Source: Sinomonas cyclohexanicum (GTDB lineage: Bacteria > Actinomycetota > Actinomycetes > Actinomycetales > Micrococcaceae). From it: a stretch of 64,000 bases of DNA. Numbering within the stretch: the first letter of the stretch is position 1; the number at the start of each line of letters is the position of its first letter. The notes beneath the pieces were generated by a model. It saw only the letters and a list, made by a program, of their open reading frames with translations, did not search any database and was not told the DNA's origin. Shown piece by piece: positions 45,578-55,736 of this stretch. The stretch lies in assembly GCF_020886775.1 (NCBI RefSeq), contig NZ_AP024525.1, forward strand, positions 1,054,001 to 1,118,000, given 5' to 3'. Position numbers and translations under genes: made by a program.

Positions 45578-46588
45578 ATGACCAGCGCCCTCACCCTCCC
45601 CAAGGCCGAGCTCCACCTGCACATCGAGGGCACTCTCGAGCCCGAGCTGACGTTCGAGCTCGCGGCGAGGAACGGGGTCGGGCTTCCGTTCGCCTCGGTG
45701 GAGGAGCTGCGCGCCGCCCACCAGTTCACCGACTTGCAGTCGTTCCTGGACCTCTACTACGCATGCATGGCGGTGCTGCGCACCCGCGAGGACTTCCGCG
45801 ACCTGGCCGCCGCGTACCTGCACCGGGCCGCCGCGGAGGGCGTGCGCCACGCCGAGCTGTTCTTCGACGCCCAGGCGCACACCTCGCGCGGCGTCCCGTA
45901 CGCGGACGTCGTGGGCGGACTCCAGGATGCGCTCGACGGCGCCGCCCACCTGGGCGTCACCGGCGGCCTGATCCTGTGCTTCCTCCGCGACGCGCCCGTC
46001 GAGGAGGCCGAGGCGGTGTGGGCGGAGGCGAGGCGGCATCCCGAGGCGCTGCTCGGCGTCGGCCTCGACTCCGCCGAGGTGGGGAACCCCGCCGGGAAGT
46101 TCGCCCACATCTACGCCGAGGCCCGCGCGCTCGGCCTGCACGCCGTGGCCCACGCGGGGGAGGAGGGCGGGCCCGAGTACGTGTGGGAGGCGCTCCGCGA
46201 GCTCGGTGCCGAGCGGATCGACCACGGCATCCGATCCCTTGAAGACCCGGAGCTCGTGCGGCACCTCGCCGAGCACCGCATCCCGCTCACGGTGTGCCCG
46301 TTCTCCAACGTGCGGCTCCGTGCCGTCGGGTCGCTCGCCGACCACCCGCTGCCCGCGATGCTCGCGGCGGGCCTGCGCGTGACGGTGAACTCGGACGACC
46401 CCGCCTACTTCGGCGGCTACGCGGGGCAGAACCTCTCCGCCGTGGCTGATCAGTTCGGGCTCACGCCCTCGGACCTCGCGGGGCTCGCCCGCAACTCGGT
46501 GACCGCGAGCTTCGCGGGGCCCGACCGCAAGGCGCAGCTCCTCGACGCGATCAACCTCTGGGAGGCCGCGGCGCCAGGCGGGCACTGA
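45578..46588 (+). CDS. Probable adenine deaminase (adenosine deaminase-like)
   Basis: The 336-residue amidohydrolase has the metal motif ELHLHIEGT (His13, His15), HAGEEGGPEYVWEAL, RIDHGIRS and VNSDDPAYFGGY. The last motif, and CPFSNVRLR before it, are those of adenine deaminases in this family, while true adenosine deaminases have a different residue set after the Asp-Asp. It probably converts adenine to hypoxanthine in purine salvage; adenosine remains possible. It is divergent from the ABC exporter. Confidence 0.85.
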   Translation: MTSALTLPKAELHLHIEGTLEPELTFELAARNGVGLPFASVEELRAAHQFTDLQSFLDLYYACMAVLRTREDFRDLAAAYLHRAAAEGVRHAELFFDAQAHTSRGVPYADVVGGLQDALDGAAHLGVTGGLILCFLRDAPVEEAEAVWAEARRHPEALLGVGLDSAEVGNPAGKFAHIYAEARALGLHAVAHAGEEGGPEYVWEALRELGAERIDHGIRSLEDPELVRHLAEHRIPLTVCPFSNVRLRAVGSLADHPLPAMLAAGLRVTVNSDDPAYFGGYAGQNLSAVADQFGLTPSDLAGLARNSVTASFAGPDRKAQLLDAINLWEAAAPGGH

Positions 46589-46603
46589 CCGCCCCGGGAG
46601 CCC

Positions 46604-47380
46604 TCACTGGGCGTTGCCCGGCCGCGCGGCGACGGCGCTGGAGATCGTGGCCGCGATCGCGCCGGCCGTGGCCGGGTCGATCGTGCCGCCCCGGCCGCGG
46701 GCGGAGGCGTGGACCGCGTGGACCCCGGCGTCGAGGAGCGGGGGCACGAGGGCCGCGGTCACGCCGCCGCCTGCCATGATCTCCAGGCCCGGCGCGTGCT
46801 CCCGCGCGAGCCCGACCAGCCGTCGCAGCGCGGTGAGCCCGAGCCTGCAGTCGGGGGCGCCGCCGCTCGTGAGGACCCGGTCCGCACCGGTGTCCGCGAG
46901 GCGGGCCAGCGCGGCTGCGGGTTCGGCGCCCGCGGCCAGGGCGGCGTCGAACGCCCGGTGGAACGTCACCTCGGCGTCCGGCGCCTCCGCGCGCACGACG
47001 CCGGCCACTCGCCTCAGCGCCTCGGCGTCCGGCCCGCCGTCGCGCGACAGCATGCCGACGACGACGCCTGCCGCCCCCGCGCGCACGGCCTGGACGCAGC
47101 CCCGCTCGATGGCCGCGAGCTCCTCGCGGCCGTAGGCGAACCCGCCGGGCCGCGGGCGCACGAGCACGTGGACCGGGAGGCCCACCGCGCACGCGGCCTC
47201 GATGTCCGCGAGGCTCGGCGTGACTCCGTCCGTCGCGGCGAGGTCCGCGCACAGTTCCACACGCAGGGCGCCCGCCGCGGCGGCGACGCGGACCCCCGCC
47301 TCGGACTCGACCGCGAACTCGAGGGCGACCCGTTGCCCGACCCCGAGCCCGGCGCCCGTACGGTTCAGAACCCCTGCCAC
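46604..47380 (-). CDS. cutC: CutC-family protein
   Basis: This TIM-barrel protein has the CutC pattern: [28 protein letters not shown] near the start, [12 protein letters not shown], and [16 protein letters not shown]. CutC was linked to copper homeostasis, but its catalytic role is unknown. The start is uncertain; GTG 47380 gives 258 residues and overlaps the nagB end by 16 bases, while the frame stays open upstream to 47497. It is the last gene of the EIIC-nagB-cutC operon. Confidence 0.82.
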   Translation of the reverse strand: MAGVLNRTGAGLGVGQRVALEFAVESEAGVRVAAAAGALRVELCADLAATDGVTPSLADIEAACAVGLPVHVLVRPRPGGFAYGREELAAIERGCVQAVRAGAAGVVVGMLSRDGGPDAEALRRVAGVVRAEAPDAEVTFHRAFDAALAAGAEPAAALARLADTGADRVLTSGGAPDCRLGLTALRRLVGLAREHAPGLEIMAGGGVTAALVPPLLDAGVHAVHASARGRGGTIDPATAGAIAATISSAVAARPGNAQ

Positions 47381-48144
47381 GCCGGCTTCTTCCCGAACGT
47401 GTGCTGGTAGTACTCCGTGTGCTCGAGCCGCGAGGCCGCGGCGGCGTCCACGAGCACCGTCACGTGCGGGTGCAGCTGGAGCGCCGACGCCGGGCACCGT
47501 GCCGCGACGGGACCCTCGACGGCGGCGGCGACGGCTTCCGCCTTCGCCTCACCGAGCCCGAGGAGCAGCAGGTGCCGTGCCTCGAGGATCGTCCCGAGGC
47601 CCTGGGTCAGGACGTGGTGCGGCACCTCATCGGGGCCCGCGAAGAACCGCGCGTTGTCCCGGCGGGTCTGCTCGGTGAGGGTCTTGATCCTGGTGCGGGA
47701 CGCGAGCGAGCTCATGGGCTCGTTGAACCCGATGTGCCCATCGGAGCCGATGCCGAGGATCTGGACGTCGATGCCGCCTGCCCGGGCGATCGACGCGTCG
47801 TACCGGGCGGCCTCGGCCGCCGGGTCGGCGGCCTCGCCGTCGAGCCCGTGCACCTCCCCGGCGGCGAAGTCCACGTGGTCCGCGATCTCGCGGCGGATCA
47901 CCGAGCGGTAGGACTCGGGGTGCGAGGCCGGCAGCCCCACGTACTCGTCCAGCAGGAAGGCCTGCGAGCCGGCGAAGCTCAGCCCCTCCTCGCGGTGCCT
48001 GCGGATGAGCTCGCGGTACGTGCCGAGGGGCGTGGAGCCGGTGGCGAGGCCCAGCACCGCGGGCCCGCGGCGCACGCGGTCCTCGATGATGCTGGCCGCG
48101 GTGCGGGCCACTCGGCCCGCGTCGGGGAGGACGATGATCTCCAT
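47365..48144 (-). CDS. nagB: Glucosamine-6-phosphate deaminase
   Basis: The 259-residue enzyme has the NagB motifs [25 protein letters not shown] with the catalytic Asp, [13 protein letters not shown] and [16 protein letters not shown]. It converts glucosamine-6-phosphate to fructose-6-phosphate and ammonia, feeding GlcNAc carbon into glycolysis. nagA is not in the window. It lies 15 bases after the EIIC gene in the same operon. Confidence 0.95.
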   Translation of the reverse strand: MEIIVLPDAGRVARTAASIIEDRVRRGPAVLGLATGSTPLGTYRELIRRHREEGLSFAGSQAFLLDEYVGLPASHPESYRSVIRREIADHVDFAAGEVHGLDGEAADPAAEAARYDASIARAGGIDVQILGIGSDGHIGFNEPMSSLASRTRIKTLTEQTRRDNARFFAGPDEVPHHVLTQGLGTILEARHLLLLGLGEAKAEAVAAAVEGPVAARCPASALQLHPHVTVLVDAAAASRLEHTEYYQHTFGKKPAWQGF

Positions 48145-48159
48145 GCGGTCTCCTCCAGG

Positions 48160-49407
<1,248 letters not shown>

Positions 49408-49471
49408 GGGAGTGCACCTTTGCGATCTATGGGCTGGGGTCTTGTGAAGGGCCGGTCTTACCCGGTACTGT

Positions 49472-49485
49472 CTGGTTATGACCAG
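49472..49485. promoter_or_regulatory. DasR-type (dre) operator between divergent PTS genes
   Basis: CTGGTTATGACCAG has arms CTGGT/ACCAG, close to the DasR consensus built on ACTGGTCTAGACCAGT. It lies in the 184-base gap between the EIIC and EIIB starts, and a DasR-like regulator is encoded at 50288. GlcN-6-P would be expected to relieve repression. Confidence 0.78.
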
Positions 49486-49591
49486 TTCAGTTTGGGTCGT
49501 CCCGCAATCGGATGTCAAGGGCCAACCCGAACCCGTCGGAGCCGAGGGTTCCGGCCGCTGGACGGAGAAGCAGAGTCAGAGAGGACATGCC

Positions 49592-49822
49592 ATGTCGAAG
49601 GCAGAGAAGATCATCGCGGGGCTCGGGGGAGCCGAGAACATCGTCGAGGTGGAGGCGTGCATCACGCGCCTGCGGACAGAGGTCAAGGATTCCTCGCTCG
49701 TCAGCGAGGGCACGCTCAAGGCGGCCGGGGCGCACGGTGTGCTGGTCGCGGGCAGCGCCGTCCAGGTCATCGTCGGCCCCGAGGCGGACACGCTCGCCGA
49801 GGACATCGAGGACCTGCTCTGA
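49592..49822 (+). CDS. PTS N-acetylglucosamine EIIB component
   Basis: The 76-residue protein is a complete glucose-family EIIB domain with the phosphorylated cysteine in VEVEACITRLRTEV. It passes phosphate from EIIA to GlcNAc. ATG 49592 has GAGAGGACATGCC upstream. Its stop overlaps the EIIA start (TGATG). Confidence 0.93.
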   Translation: MSKAEKIIAGLGGAENIVEVEACITRLRTEVKDSSLVSEGTLKAAGAHGVLVAGSAVQVIVGPEADTLAEDIEDLL

Positions 49823-50286
49823 TGGCGCCCCGTCTCGTGGTCCGCGCGCCGCTCGCCGGCAGGACGGTGCTCCTCGCCGACGTCCCCGATCCGGTGTTCT
49901 CGGCGCAGATGGTGGGCTCCGGTGCCGCGGTCGAGCCGGACGCGGGGGCCGCCTTCGACGTCGTGGCCCCGGTCGCAGGGAAGATCGTCAAGCTCCTGCC
50001 GCACGCGTTCATCGTCGTGGACGGGGCCGGCCGCGGGGTGCTCACCCACGTCGGGATCGACACCGTCAAGCTCGAGGGCGAGGGCTTCGAGCTGCTTGCC
50101 GCCAAGGGTGACACGGTCGACGCCGGCACTCCCGTCATGCGGGTCGACCCGGCAGCCGCCGTGGCCGCTGGCTACTCGCTCGTGAGCCCCGTCGTGGTGC
50201 TCGACACCAAGCCGGACACCGCGACCGTCCTGTCGGAGGGCGCGGTCGCGGCGGGGGCCGAGCTGTTCTCGGTCAACGGCGCCTAA
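49822..50286 (+). CDS. PTS glucose-type EIIA component
   Basis: The 154-residue protein has the Crr-like EIIA fold: VRAPLAGRTVLLADVPDPVFS, FDVVAPVAGKIVKLLPHAF and the active histidine in GVLTHVGIDTVKLEG. It carries phosphate from HPr to EIIB. It overlaps the EIIB stop and ends one base before the convergent GntR gene. Confidence 0.93.
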   Translation: MAPRLVVRAPLAGRTVLLADVPDPVFSAQMVGSGAAVEPDAGAAFDVVAPVAGKIVKLLPHAFIVVDGAGRGVLTHVGIDTVKLEGEGFELLAAKGDTVDAGTPVMRVDPAAAVAAGYSLVSPVVVLDTKPDTATVLSEGAVAAGAELFSVNGA

Positions 50287-50287
50287 C

Positions 50288-51052
50288 CTACAGCCGCACC
50301 TCCATGCTCAGGGCGTACCGGTCCGAGCGGTACCATGAGCGCGCGTGCTCGATGGGCAGGTCGCCTGAATACGAGGTGCGGTCGAAGAACAGGACCGGGG
50401 CCCCCGCCACGGTGCCCAGGAGCACGCCGATCTCGGCGGGGGCGCTCTCGGCGCGGACCGTCTGGCGGGCCCGGTCGATCTGGTGCCCGAACTTCTCGGC
50501 GAGCGCCTTGTAGACGGAGCCCGTGAGGTCGATGTCCAGCAGCCCCTCGGCGTGCGCGGGGTGGTACCACGCGTCGTCCACGCTCACGGGCCGCCCGTCG
50601 GCGAGGCGCAGGCGGCGCAGGTGGATCGCCTCGGTTCCCTGCGCGAGGCCGAGCGCCTCCGCGGTGTCCTCGGGCGCCGTCGTGCGCTCGGCGGTGAGCA
50701 CCACCGTGCTGGCTGTGAGTCCCCGGGCCTCCATCTCCTGGGTGAACGAGGCCAGGTGGAGGGTGGACTGGATGGCGGAGTCGGCCACGAACGTGCCCTT
50801 GCCCGGCACGCGGACCAGGTGGCCATCGGTCACGAGGCGGCCGATCGCGGCGCGAACGGTGATGCGGGAGACCCCGTACATGTCCATGAGCTCGCGCTCG
50901 CTCGGCAGGCGTGCGCCTGGGGTGAGGTCCTCCTTGGCCAGCCGGAGGATGATCGCGCGCAGCTGCTCGTGCTTGGGCACGATCGAGTTGTCGAGCGTGG
51001 CCGCGGACGCCGGGGACGCGCCCGGGGCGTCGGGCGTGGTCGTCGCTGGCAT
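50288..51052 (-). CDS. dasR: DasR/NagR-type GntR regulator
   Basis: The 254-residue protein has an N-terminal GntR winged helix (LPSERELMDMYGVSRITVRAAIGRLV) and a C-terminal UTRA domain (from about residue 95) as in HutC-subfamily DasR and NagR, which sense glucosamine-6-phosphate and control GlcNAc use. It likely binds the CTGGTTATGACCAG site at 49472. A 12-mer copy (50675-50686) encodes Arg-Thr-Thr-Ala-Pro in the UTRA part. It is convergent with the EIIA gene, one base apart. Confidence 0.88.
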   Translation of the reverse strand: MPATTTPDAPGASPASAATLDNSIVPKHEQLRAIILRLAKEDLTPGARLPSERELMDMYGVSRITVRAAIGRLVTDGHLVRVPGKGTFVADSAIQSTLHLASFTQEMEARGLTASTVVLTAERTTAPEDTAEALGLAQGTEAIHLRRLRLADGRPVSVDDAWYHPAHAEGLLDIDLTGSVYKALAEKFGHQIDRARQTVRAESAPAEIGVLLGTVAGAPVLFFDRTSYSGDLPIEHARSWYRSDRYALSMEVRL

Positions 51053-51169
51053 TCGTGCTCCCTCGCGTGCGTGGTGCGATCCAGTGCGGACCGCCTCTTC
51101 GGATTATGCCATGTCCGACCCAGACATGGGATGACCTCGCGTGCACTGTGGAGTGATCCTGTTCTCGGG

Positions 51170-51502
51170 CTACTTCGGTGGCAGCGAGCCCGCGTAGTCG
51201 ACGCCGACCCAGACCCAGCGGCGCAGATCGTCCTCTGAGTCGATCGCGTCCTCGTCGATGCGGAGCCAGCCGTCCATCTCCCGGCCGCGCATCACCGCCC
51301 GCTCCACCCCGGGGTTCGCGCACAGCTCGTCGCTCGCCGCAGGGTCGGCCCGCAGGAGCATGCCGCCGTGGCCCGACGCGCTCACGGCCATGTTGCCGCC
51401 GATCAGGAACGCGAGGCCGCCGAACATCTTCTTCTCGGTGAAGTCCGCCGTGCCGATCAGGAGGCCGCGGATGCGGTCCGCGAGGACTTGGTCGTATGCC
51501 AC
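51170..51502 (-). CDS. TfoX N-terminal domain protein
   Basis: The 110-residue protein starts at GTG 51502 and matches TfoX_N: VLADRIRGLLIGTADFTEKKMFGGLAFLIGGNMAV. The TfoX family includes a competence regulator in gammaproteobacteria, but stand-alone actinobacterial copies have no assigned role. Confidence 0.85.
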   Translation of the reverse strand: MAYDQVLADRIRGLLIGTADFTEKKMFGGLAFLIGGNMAVSASGHGGMLLRADPAASDELCANPGVERAVMRGREMDGWLRIDEDAIDSEDDLRRWVWVGVDYAGSLPPK

Positions 51503-51557
51503 CGGGCCATGGTTGCACCGGGCACCGCTGAACGGAAGAGCCGTCGCCAGCTGCTGC

Positions 51558-52217
51558 TCACCCCGCTGCTACCGCGCTCTCGGCGTTCCGCCGGAGCACG
51601 GCGAGCATCCGCGACTGCATCACCCAGACCAGGGGAGGGAAGGCCCAATCAGTGACCAGCAGCTTGACCCATCGGGGTTCGAAGGTCTCGTAGCCGCCGA
51701 TCACGAGGCGCGTCCTGCGCCCGGGAAGCTCCTTGAGCTGGAAGCCCCACAGCCCTTCGGTGTAGGCGGCGGGCCGGGGGTCTTTCGGGTCGAGGGGCCG
51801 GCCGCGCAGATCGCTGAGCCCGCGCAGGCCGAGGAACTGGTTCGGCTCGAGCACGACCACGTCCCACGCGTCCACCGCACCGTACTTCTTGGTCCAGTAC
51901 TTGACCGTGTCGCCGACCTTGAGGTCCTGCCATTCAGGGTGGATCCGGTCTGCGCTCGGGCGCCCGCCGTTGTCGAGCCGGTCCCACGAGTACCACCCGC
52001 CGCGGTCCCCGCCGAGCTGCACGAGCCACGGCCAGACGGCCTCGGGAGGCGCGTCAATGGTGGTTGCCATCGTCGCGCCGCGCTCGCCGTTCGGCACGAT
52101 CCCCGCGCCCGGGTAAGGGCCGGCAATCTCCTCTCGCGTGGCTCCCCAGTTCCTCAGCTTGGGGACCACCAGGGCCTTGTAGACCACTGCTGCCGCAGCG
52201 GAGGTGCATGCGATCAT
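51558..52217 (-). CDS. SRPBCC-family lipid-binding-like protein
   Basis: The 219-residue protein begins with a hydrophobic segment and then shows the SRPBCC/START pattern: ATTIDAPPEAVWPWLVQLGGDRGGWYSWD, then EGLWGFQLKELPGRRTRLVIGGYE. A final helical segment (AFPPLVWVMQSRMLAVL) may touch the membrane. ATG 52217 is preferred because AGGAAGG precedes it; ATG 52232 is also possible. The ligand is unknown. Confidence 0.8.
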   Translation of the reverse strand: MIACTSAAAAVVYKALVVPKLRNWGATREEIAGPYPGAGIVPNGERGATMATTIDAPPEAVWPWLVQLGGDRGGWYSWDRLDNGGRPSADRIHPEWQDLKVGDTVKYWTKKYGAVDAWDVVVLEPNQFLGLRGLSDLRGRPLDPKDPRPAAYTEGLWGFQLKELPGRRTRLVIGGYETFEPRWVKLLVTDWAFPPLVWVMQSRMLAVLRRNAESAVAAG

Positions 52218-52359
52218 GAGTGCCTTCCTCATGGAATCCAGCGTGGGCGGGGCTCCACAGGCGGTCCAGAGGACAAGGTCATCGAACGCGACGGGGACCG
52301 CACCCTTGAGGCGACAGGGGTCCCGAACTAGCGTGGGCCGAGGCTGAACAGGAGGCGCA

Positions 52360-53235
52360 ATGGGCACGTCAACGGGCAGGACAGTGGCTGTACTCGGGAC
52401 TGGGATCATGGGCTCGGGCATGGCGAGGAACCTCGCGAAGGCGGGGTTCGACGTCGTGGTCTGGAACCGCCACCGCGAGCGGGCCGCGGCGCTCGCGGAC
52501 GACGGCGCGCGGGTCGCCGAGAGCGCGGCAGACGCCGTTGCCGGCGCGGATGTGGTGCTGACCATGCTGTTCGACGAGGCGGCGACCGCCGAGACCATGG
52601 CCGGGGCCCTGGCCGCACTGAAGGACGGTGCCGTCTGGATCCAGAGCGCGACCGTCGGCCCGGACGGGGCGCGGCGGCTCGCCGAGCAGGCCCGCGCGGC
52701 CGGCGTGACGTTCGTGGACGCGCCGGTCATGGGCACCCGGCAGCCCGCCCAGGAGGGGACGCTCACGGTGCTGGGCGGGTGCGCGCCCGAGGTGCGTGAC
52801 GCCGTCGTGCCCGTGTTCGACGCGATCGGGTCGAAGACGATCTGGGTGGGGGAGCGGCCGGGAGACGGGCAGCGGCTCAAGCTCGTCATGAACTCGTGGG
52901 TCCTCACGCTCGTGGGCGGGGCGGCGCAGGCGATCGACCTCGCGCGCGGGCTCGGCCTCGACCCGCAGCTGTTCCTCGACACGATCTCCGGTGCGGGCAC
53001 GGACAGCGCGTACGCGCAGGCGAAGGGCAGGGCCATGATCGCCGGCGAGTACCCTCCCGCGTTCCCGCTCGACGGCGCGGCGAAGGACTCGGGGCTCATT
53101 GGCGACGCGCTGCGGTCTGCCGGTGTCAGTGCCGTGCTCATGGACGCCCTGCGCGATCGGTTCGAGACCGCGGCGGCAGCGGGCCACGGGGGCGAGGACA
53201 TGGCCTCCGTCGTCGAGGCGTTCCGCCTCCCGTAG
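52360..53235 (+). CDS. 3-hydroxyisobutyrate dehydrogenase-like NAD(P)-dependent oxidoreductase
   Basis: The 291-residue protein has the beta-hydroxyacid dehydrogenase pattern: VLGTGIMGSGMARNLAKAGFDVVVWNR, FVDAPVMGTRQPAQEGTLTVLGG and the catalytic lysine segment GQRLKLVMNSWVLTL, with KDSGL near the C-terminus. The substrate may be hydroxyisobutyrate, tartronate semialdehyde or a succinic-semialdehyde-like compound. It ends three bases before a convergent flavodoxin gene. Confidence 0.88.
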   Translation: MGTSTGRTVAVLGTGIMGSGMARNLAKAGFDVVVWNRHRERAAALADDGARVAESAADAVAGADVVLTMLFDEAATAETMAGALAALKDGAVWIQSATVGPDGARRLAEQARAAGVTFVDAPVMGTRQPAQEGTLTVLGGCAPEVRDAVVPVFDAIGSKTIWVGERPGDGQRLKLVMNSWVLTLVGGAAQAIDLARGLGLDPQLFLDTISGAGTDSAYAQAKGRAMIAGEYPPAFPLDGAAKDSGLIGDALRSAGVSAVLMDALRDRFETAAAAGHGGEDMASVVEAFRLP

Positions 53236-53238
53236 GTC

Positions 53239-53778
53239 TCAGCGGGACGCGGACTCGAGGGACGTGGCGAAGTCCTCGGCGAAGGCCCGGACGCCGTCCC
53301 ATTCGGTGTAGACGTAGTCGCGGGAAAGATCGGTGCCCAGGTCCCCGGGCTTGTCCTGCACGATCTTCTTCATCATGTGGCGCTTCACGAAGTTGTACTG
53401 GGTGTACAGCAGGGCGCCGCCGAACAGGGCCACCCGCGCCGGGCGCCACCCGGTCTGCTCCTCGAACTCGTGGACGTACTTCTCCGCCTCCTCCATGTCG
53501 CCGTGTGCCGCCATGCTGACGGAGAAGAAGCCCGAGGGCACCTGGGCGAGGGTGTCGAGGTTCTGCTGGACGAACTCGACCACGTGCTTGTCGTGCTTGC
53601 CCACATGGATGGAGCCGCCCACGATCACGCCGTCGTACCCGGCGGGGGTGCCGTGGGACTCTCTGACGTCCTGCACCGTGACGTCGAGGCCGCGGCCGCG
53701 CAGGACGTCGGCGACGACCTGGGCGATCTCGGCGGTCTGCCCCTCGTGGGTGCTGTAGGCGACGAGGACCTTGTTCAT
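53239..53778 (-). CDS. Flavodoxin-domain protein, HemG-like (copy 1)
   Basis: The 179-residue protein has a flavodoxin FMN loop (YSTHEGQTAEIAQ), GSIHVGKHDKHVVEFV, a basic segment FVKRHMMKKIV and YTEWDGVRAFAEDFA near the end. The order resembles menaquinone-dependent protoporphyrinogen oxidase HemG. In actinobacteria such proteins are often stand-alone and their substrate is unproven. A paralogue is encoded at 55059, with a zinc alcohol dehydrogenase gene between them. Confidence 0.85.
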   Translation of the reverse strand: MNKVLVAYSTHEGQTAEIAQVVADVLRGRGLDVTVQDVRESHGTPAGYDGVIVGGSIHVGKHDKHVVEFVQQNLDTLAQVPSGFFSVSMAAHGDMEEAEKYVHEFEEQTGWRPARVALFGGALLYTQYNFVKRHMMKKIVQDKPGDLGTDLSRDYVYTEWDGVRAFAEDFATSLESASR

Positions 53779-53873
53779 GACGGCTCCTTCCCGCGTCGGC
53801 CGCTTCCTAGCCTCCGCCCCGTGGCTCCTGTGCGTACAGTGGCCAAGGTCCCGCCTGATCAGAGGAGCGTCCC

Positions 53874-55001
53874 ATGCCCACCAGCCGAACGATCCGCGGT
53901 GCCGTCCTGAACAGGATGGGCGCCGAGACGCCGTATGCCCGGAGCCGTCCCCTCACGGTTGAGGAGCTCGAGCTCACCGGGCCTGGACCCGGGGAGCTGT
54001 TGATCCGCATCGAGGCGGCAGGGCTGTGCCATTCGGATCTGTCTGTGGTGAACGGGTCGCGGCCGCGCCCGTTGCCCATGCTGCTCGGCCATGAGGCGGC
54101 GGGGATCGTCGAGGAGGTCGGGGCGGGAGTCGAGTCGGTGGCTCCGGGCCAGCGCGTCGTCATGACGTTCCTGCCGCGGTGCGGGGAATGCGCCGCGTGC
54201 GCCACGGAGGGGCGCCTGCCTTGCGAGCGGGGGAGCGCGGCGAACGCCGCCGGCACGCTCCTGACGGGCACGCGCCACCTCAACCGCCCGGGGTCCGGCG
54301 GCCGGGTGCAGCACCATCTGGGCGTCTCCGGATTCGCGACTCATGCGGTCGTTGACGAGCGCTCCGTGGTCCCCGTGGGCAGCGACGTGCCGCCGGCCGT
54401 CGCGGCGCTGCTCGGCTGCGCCGTGCTCACTGGCGGCGGCGCGCTGCTCAACGCGGGCCGGATCACGCCCGAGACGACCGTCGCGGTGGTGGGGCTCGGC
54501 GGGGTGGGCATGGCCGGGCTGCTCACCGCGGTGGGCATGGGCTGCCGCGTCATCGCAGTGGACGCCCAGGAGTCGAAGCTCGCGACCGCCCTCGAGTGGG
54601 GCGCCGTCGAGGCACTCACCCCGCGGGAGGCGCTCGAGCGGAAGGCGGAGGCCGGCGTCGTGCTCGAGGCCGTGGGGCACCCGCGCGCGTTCGAGACCGC
54701 GTTCCGCCTGCTCGGACTGGGCGGGACGGTCGTGACCGTGGGGCTCCCAGCACCCGGCGCGACGGCGGAGATCGAGCCGCTGCAGCTCACCGCCAGGGCA
54801 CAGACCGTGGTGGGCAGCTACCTCGGCTCAGCGGTTCCGAAGCGGGACGTGCCCGCGTTCGAGAAGCTGTGGCGTGAGGGGCGGCTCCCGCTTGAGCGGC
54901 TCGTCTCGCGCACCATCGCGCTCGAGGAGATCAACGAGGGCATGGACGCGCTCGCCTCTGGCGAGGTGATCCGGCAGGTGGTGACGTTCGACGCCGGGTG
55001 A
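53874..55001 (+). CDS. Zinc-dependent alcohol dehydrogenase
   Basis: The 375-residue medium-chain dehydrogenase has catalytic zinc ligands Cys52, His73-Glu74 and the Cys of LGCAVLTGGG, structural zinc cysteines 103, 106, 109 and 117, and the NAD motif VVGLGGVGMAGLL. The class III-like layout fits aldehyde or alcohol oxidation, including factor-dependent formaldehyde dehydrogenases, but the substrate is not evident. It lies between two leftward HemG-like flavodoxin genes. Confidence 0.9.
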   Translation: MPTSRTIRGAVLNRMGAETPYARSRPLTVEELELTGPGPGELLIRIEAAGLCHSDLSVVNGSRPRPLPMLLGHEAAGIVEEVGAGVESVAPGQRVVMTFLPRCGECAACATEGRLPCERGSAANAAGTLLTGTRHLNRPGSGGRVQHHLGVSGFATHAVVDERSVVPVGSDVPPAVAALLGCAVLTGGGALLNAGRITPETTVAVVGLGGVGMAGLLTAVGMGCRVIAVDAQESKLATALEWGAVEALTPREALERKAEAGVVLEAVGHPRAFETAFRLLGLGGTVVTVGLPAPGATAEIEPLQLTARAQTVVGSYLGSAVPKRDVPAFEKLWREGRLPLERLVSRTIALEEINEGMDALASGEVIRQVVTFDAG

Positions 55002-55058
55002 GCGGCCGCCGTCGTGCGCCCGCCGCTGCGCCGGCCGGGCAGGGGCGGGGCCGGGAGG

Positions 55059-55613
55059 TCAGGCCGGGTTGGGGCGGGCCGGGGTCGAGGCGAGCTGGTC
55101 CGCGAAGTCCTCGGCGAAGCGGCGGAGCTGGTCCCAGTCGGTGTAGATGTGGTCGACGCTCGTGTCCGTGCTCAGGACTCCCGCCTTGCTCGCGGCGATG
55201 GTCCGCATGAGCTGCCGCTTGACGAAGCTGTACTGGGTGTAGAGCAGCGCCCCGGCGACGAGGGAGACGTGCTCGGGGTGCCAGCCGGACGCCGCCTCGA
55301 ACTCCCGCACGTACTTCCGGGCCTCCTGCTCGTCCCCGACGACCCCGAGGCTCACCGAGAGGAAGGCCGAGGGGTGTGAGCCCAGCGCCCCGAGGTTGCG
55401 GGCCGCGAAGTCGATGACCGACTTGTCGTGCTTGCCGACGTGCACCGAGTCGCCGACGATGATCGCGCCGTACTCGTCCGGGACGGCGTCCATCTCGTTC
55501 ACGTCCGCGACCGTGACCCCATGGCCGCGGCCCCGCAGGACGTCCGCGACGAACTCGGAGATGGTGGCCGTGTGCCCCTCGGTGGTGCCGTAGGCGATGA
55601 AGACCTGTGTCAT
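55059..55613 (-). CDS. Flavodoxin-domain protein, HemG-like (copy 2)
   Basis: The 184-residue protein parallels the copy at 53239: YGTTEGHTATISEFVADVLRGRG at the FMN loop, GDSVHVGKHDKSVIDFAARN, LLYTQYSFVKRQLMRTI and YTDWDQLRRFAEDFA. The two clearly share an origin but have diverged. ATG 55613 matches the copy 1 start. A copy of the dispersed 12-mer lies in the 57-base gap between its end and the alcohol dehydrogenase stop. Confidence 0.85.
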   Translation of the reverse strand: MTQVFIAYGTTEGHTATISEFVADVLRGRGHGVTVADVNEMDAVPDEYGAIIVGDSVHVGKHDKSVIDFAARNLGALGSHPSAFLSVSLGVVGDEQEARKYVREFEAASGWHPEHVSLVAGALLYTQYSFVKRQLMRTIAASKAGVLSTDTSVDHIYTDWDQLRRFAEDFADQLASTPARPNPA

Positions 55614-55736
55614 GGCTGCTCCTCTCGCGCATCGCGTTGCTGCGTTCGCGCGGTTCTGGGTCCAGCCTAGGGTGTCTGCGCGGTGACCACAGCGGACCAA
55701 GGGCCCGATCGGCTCCGCGCTCGGGTTCGCCCTCGG

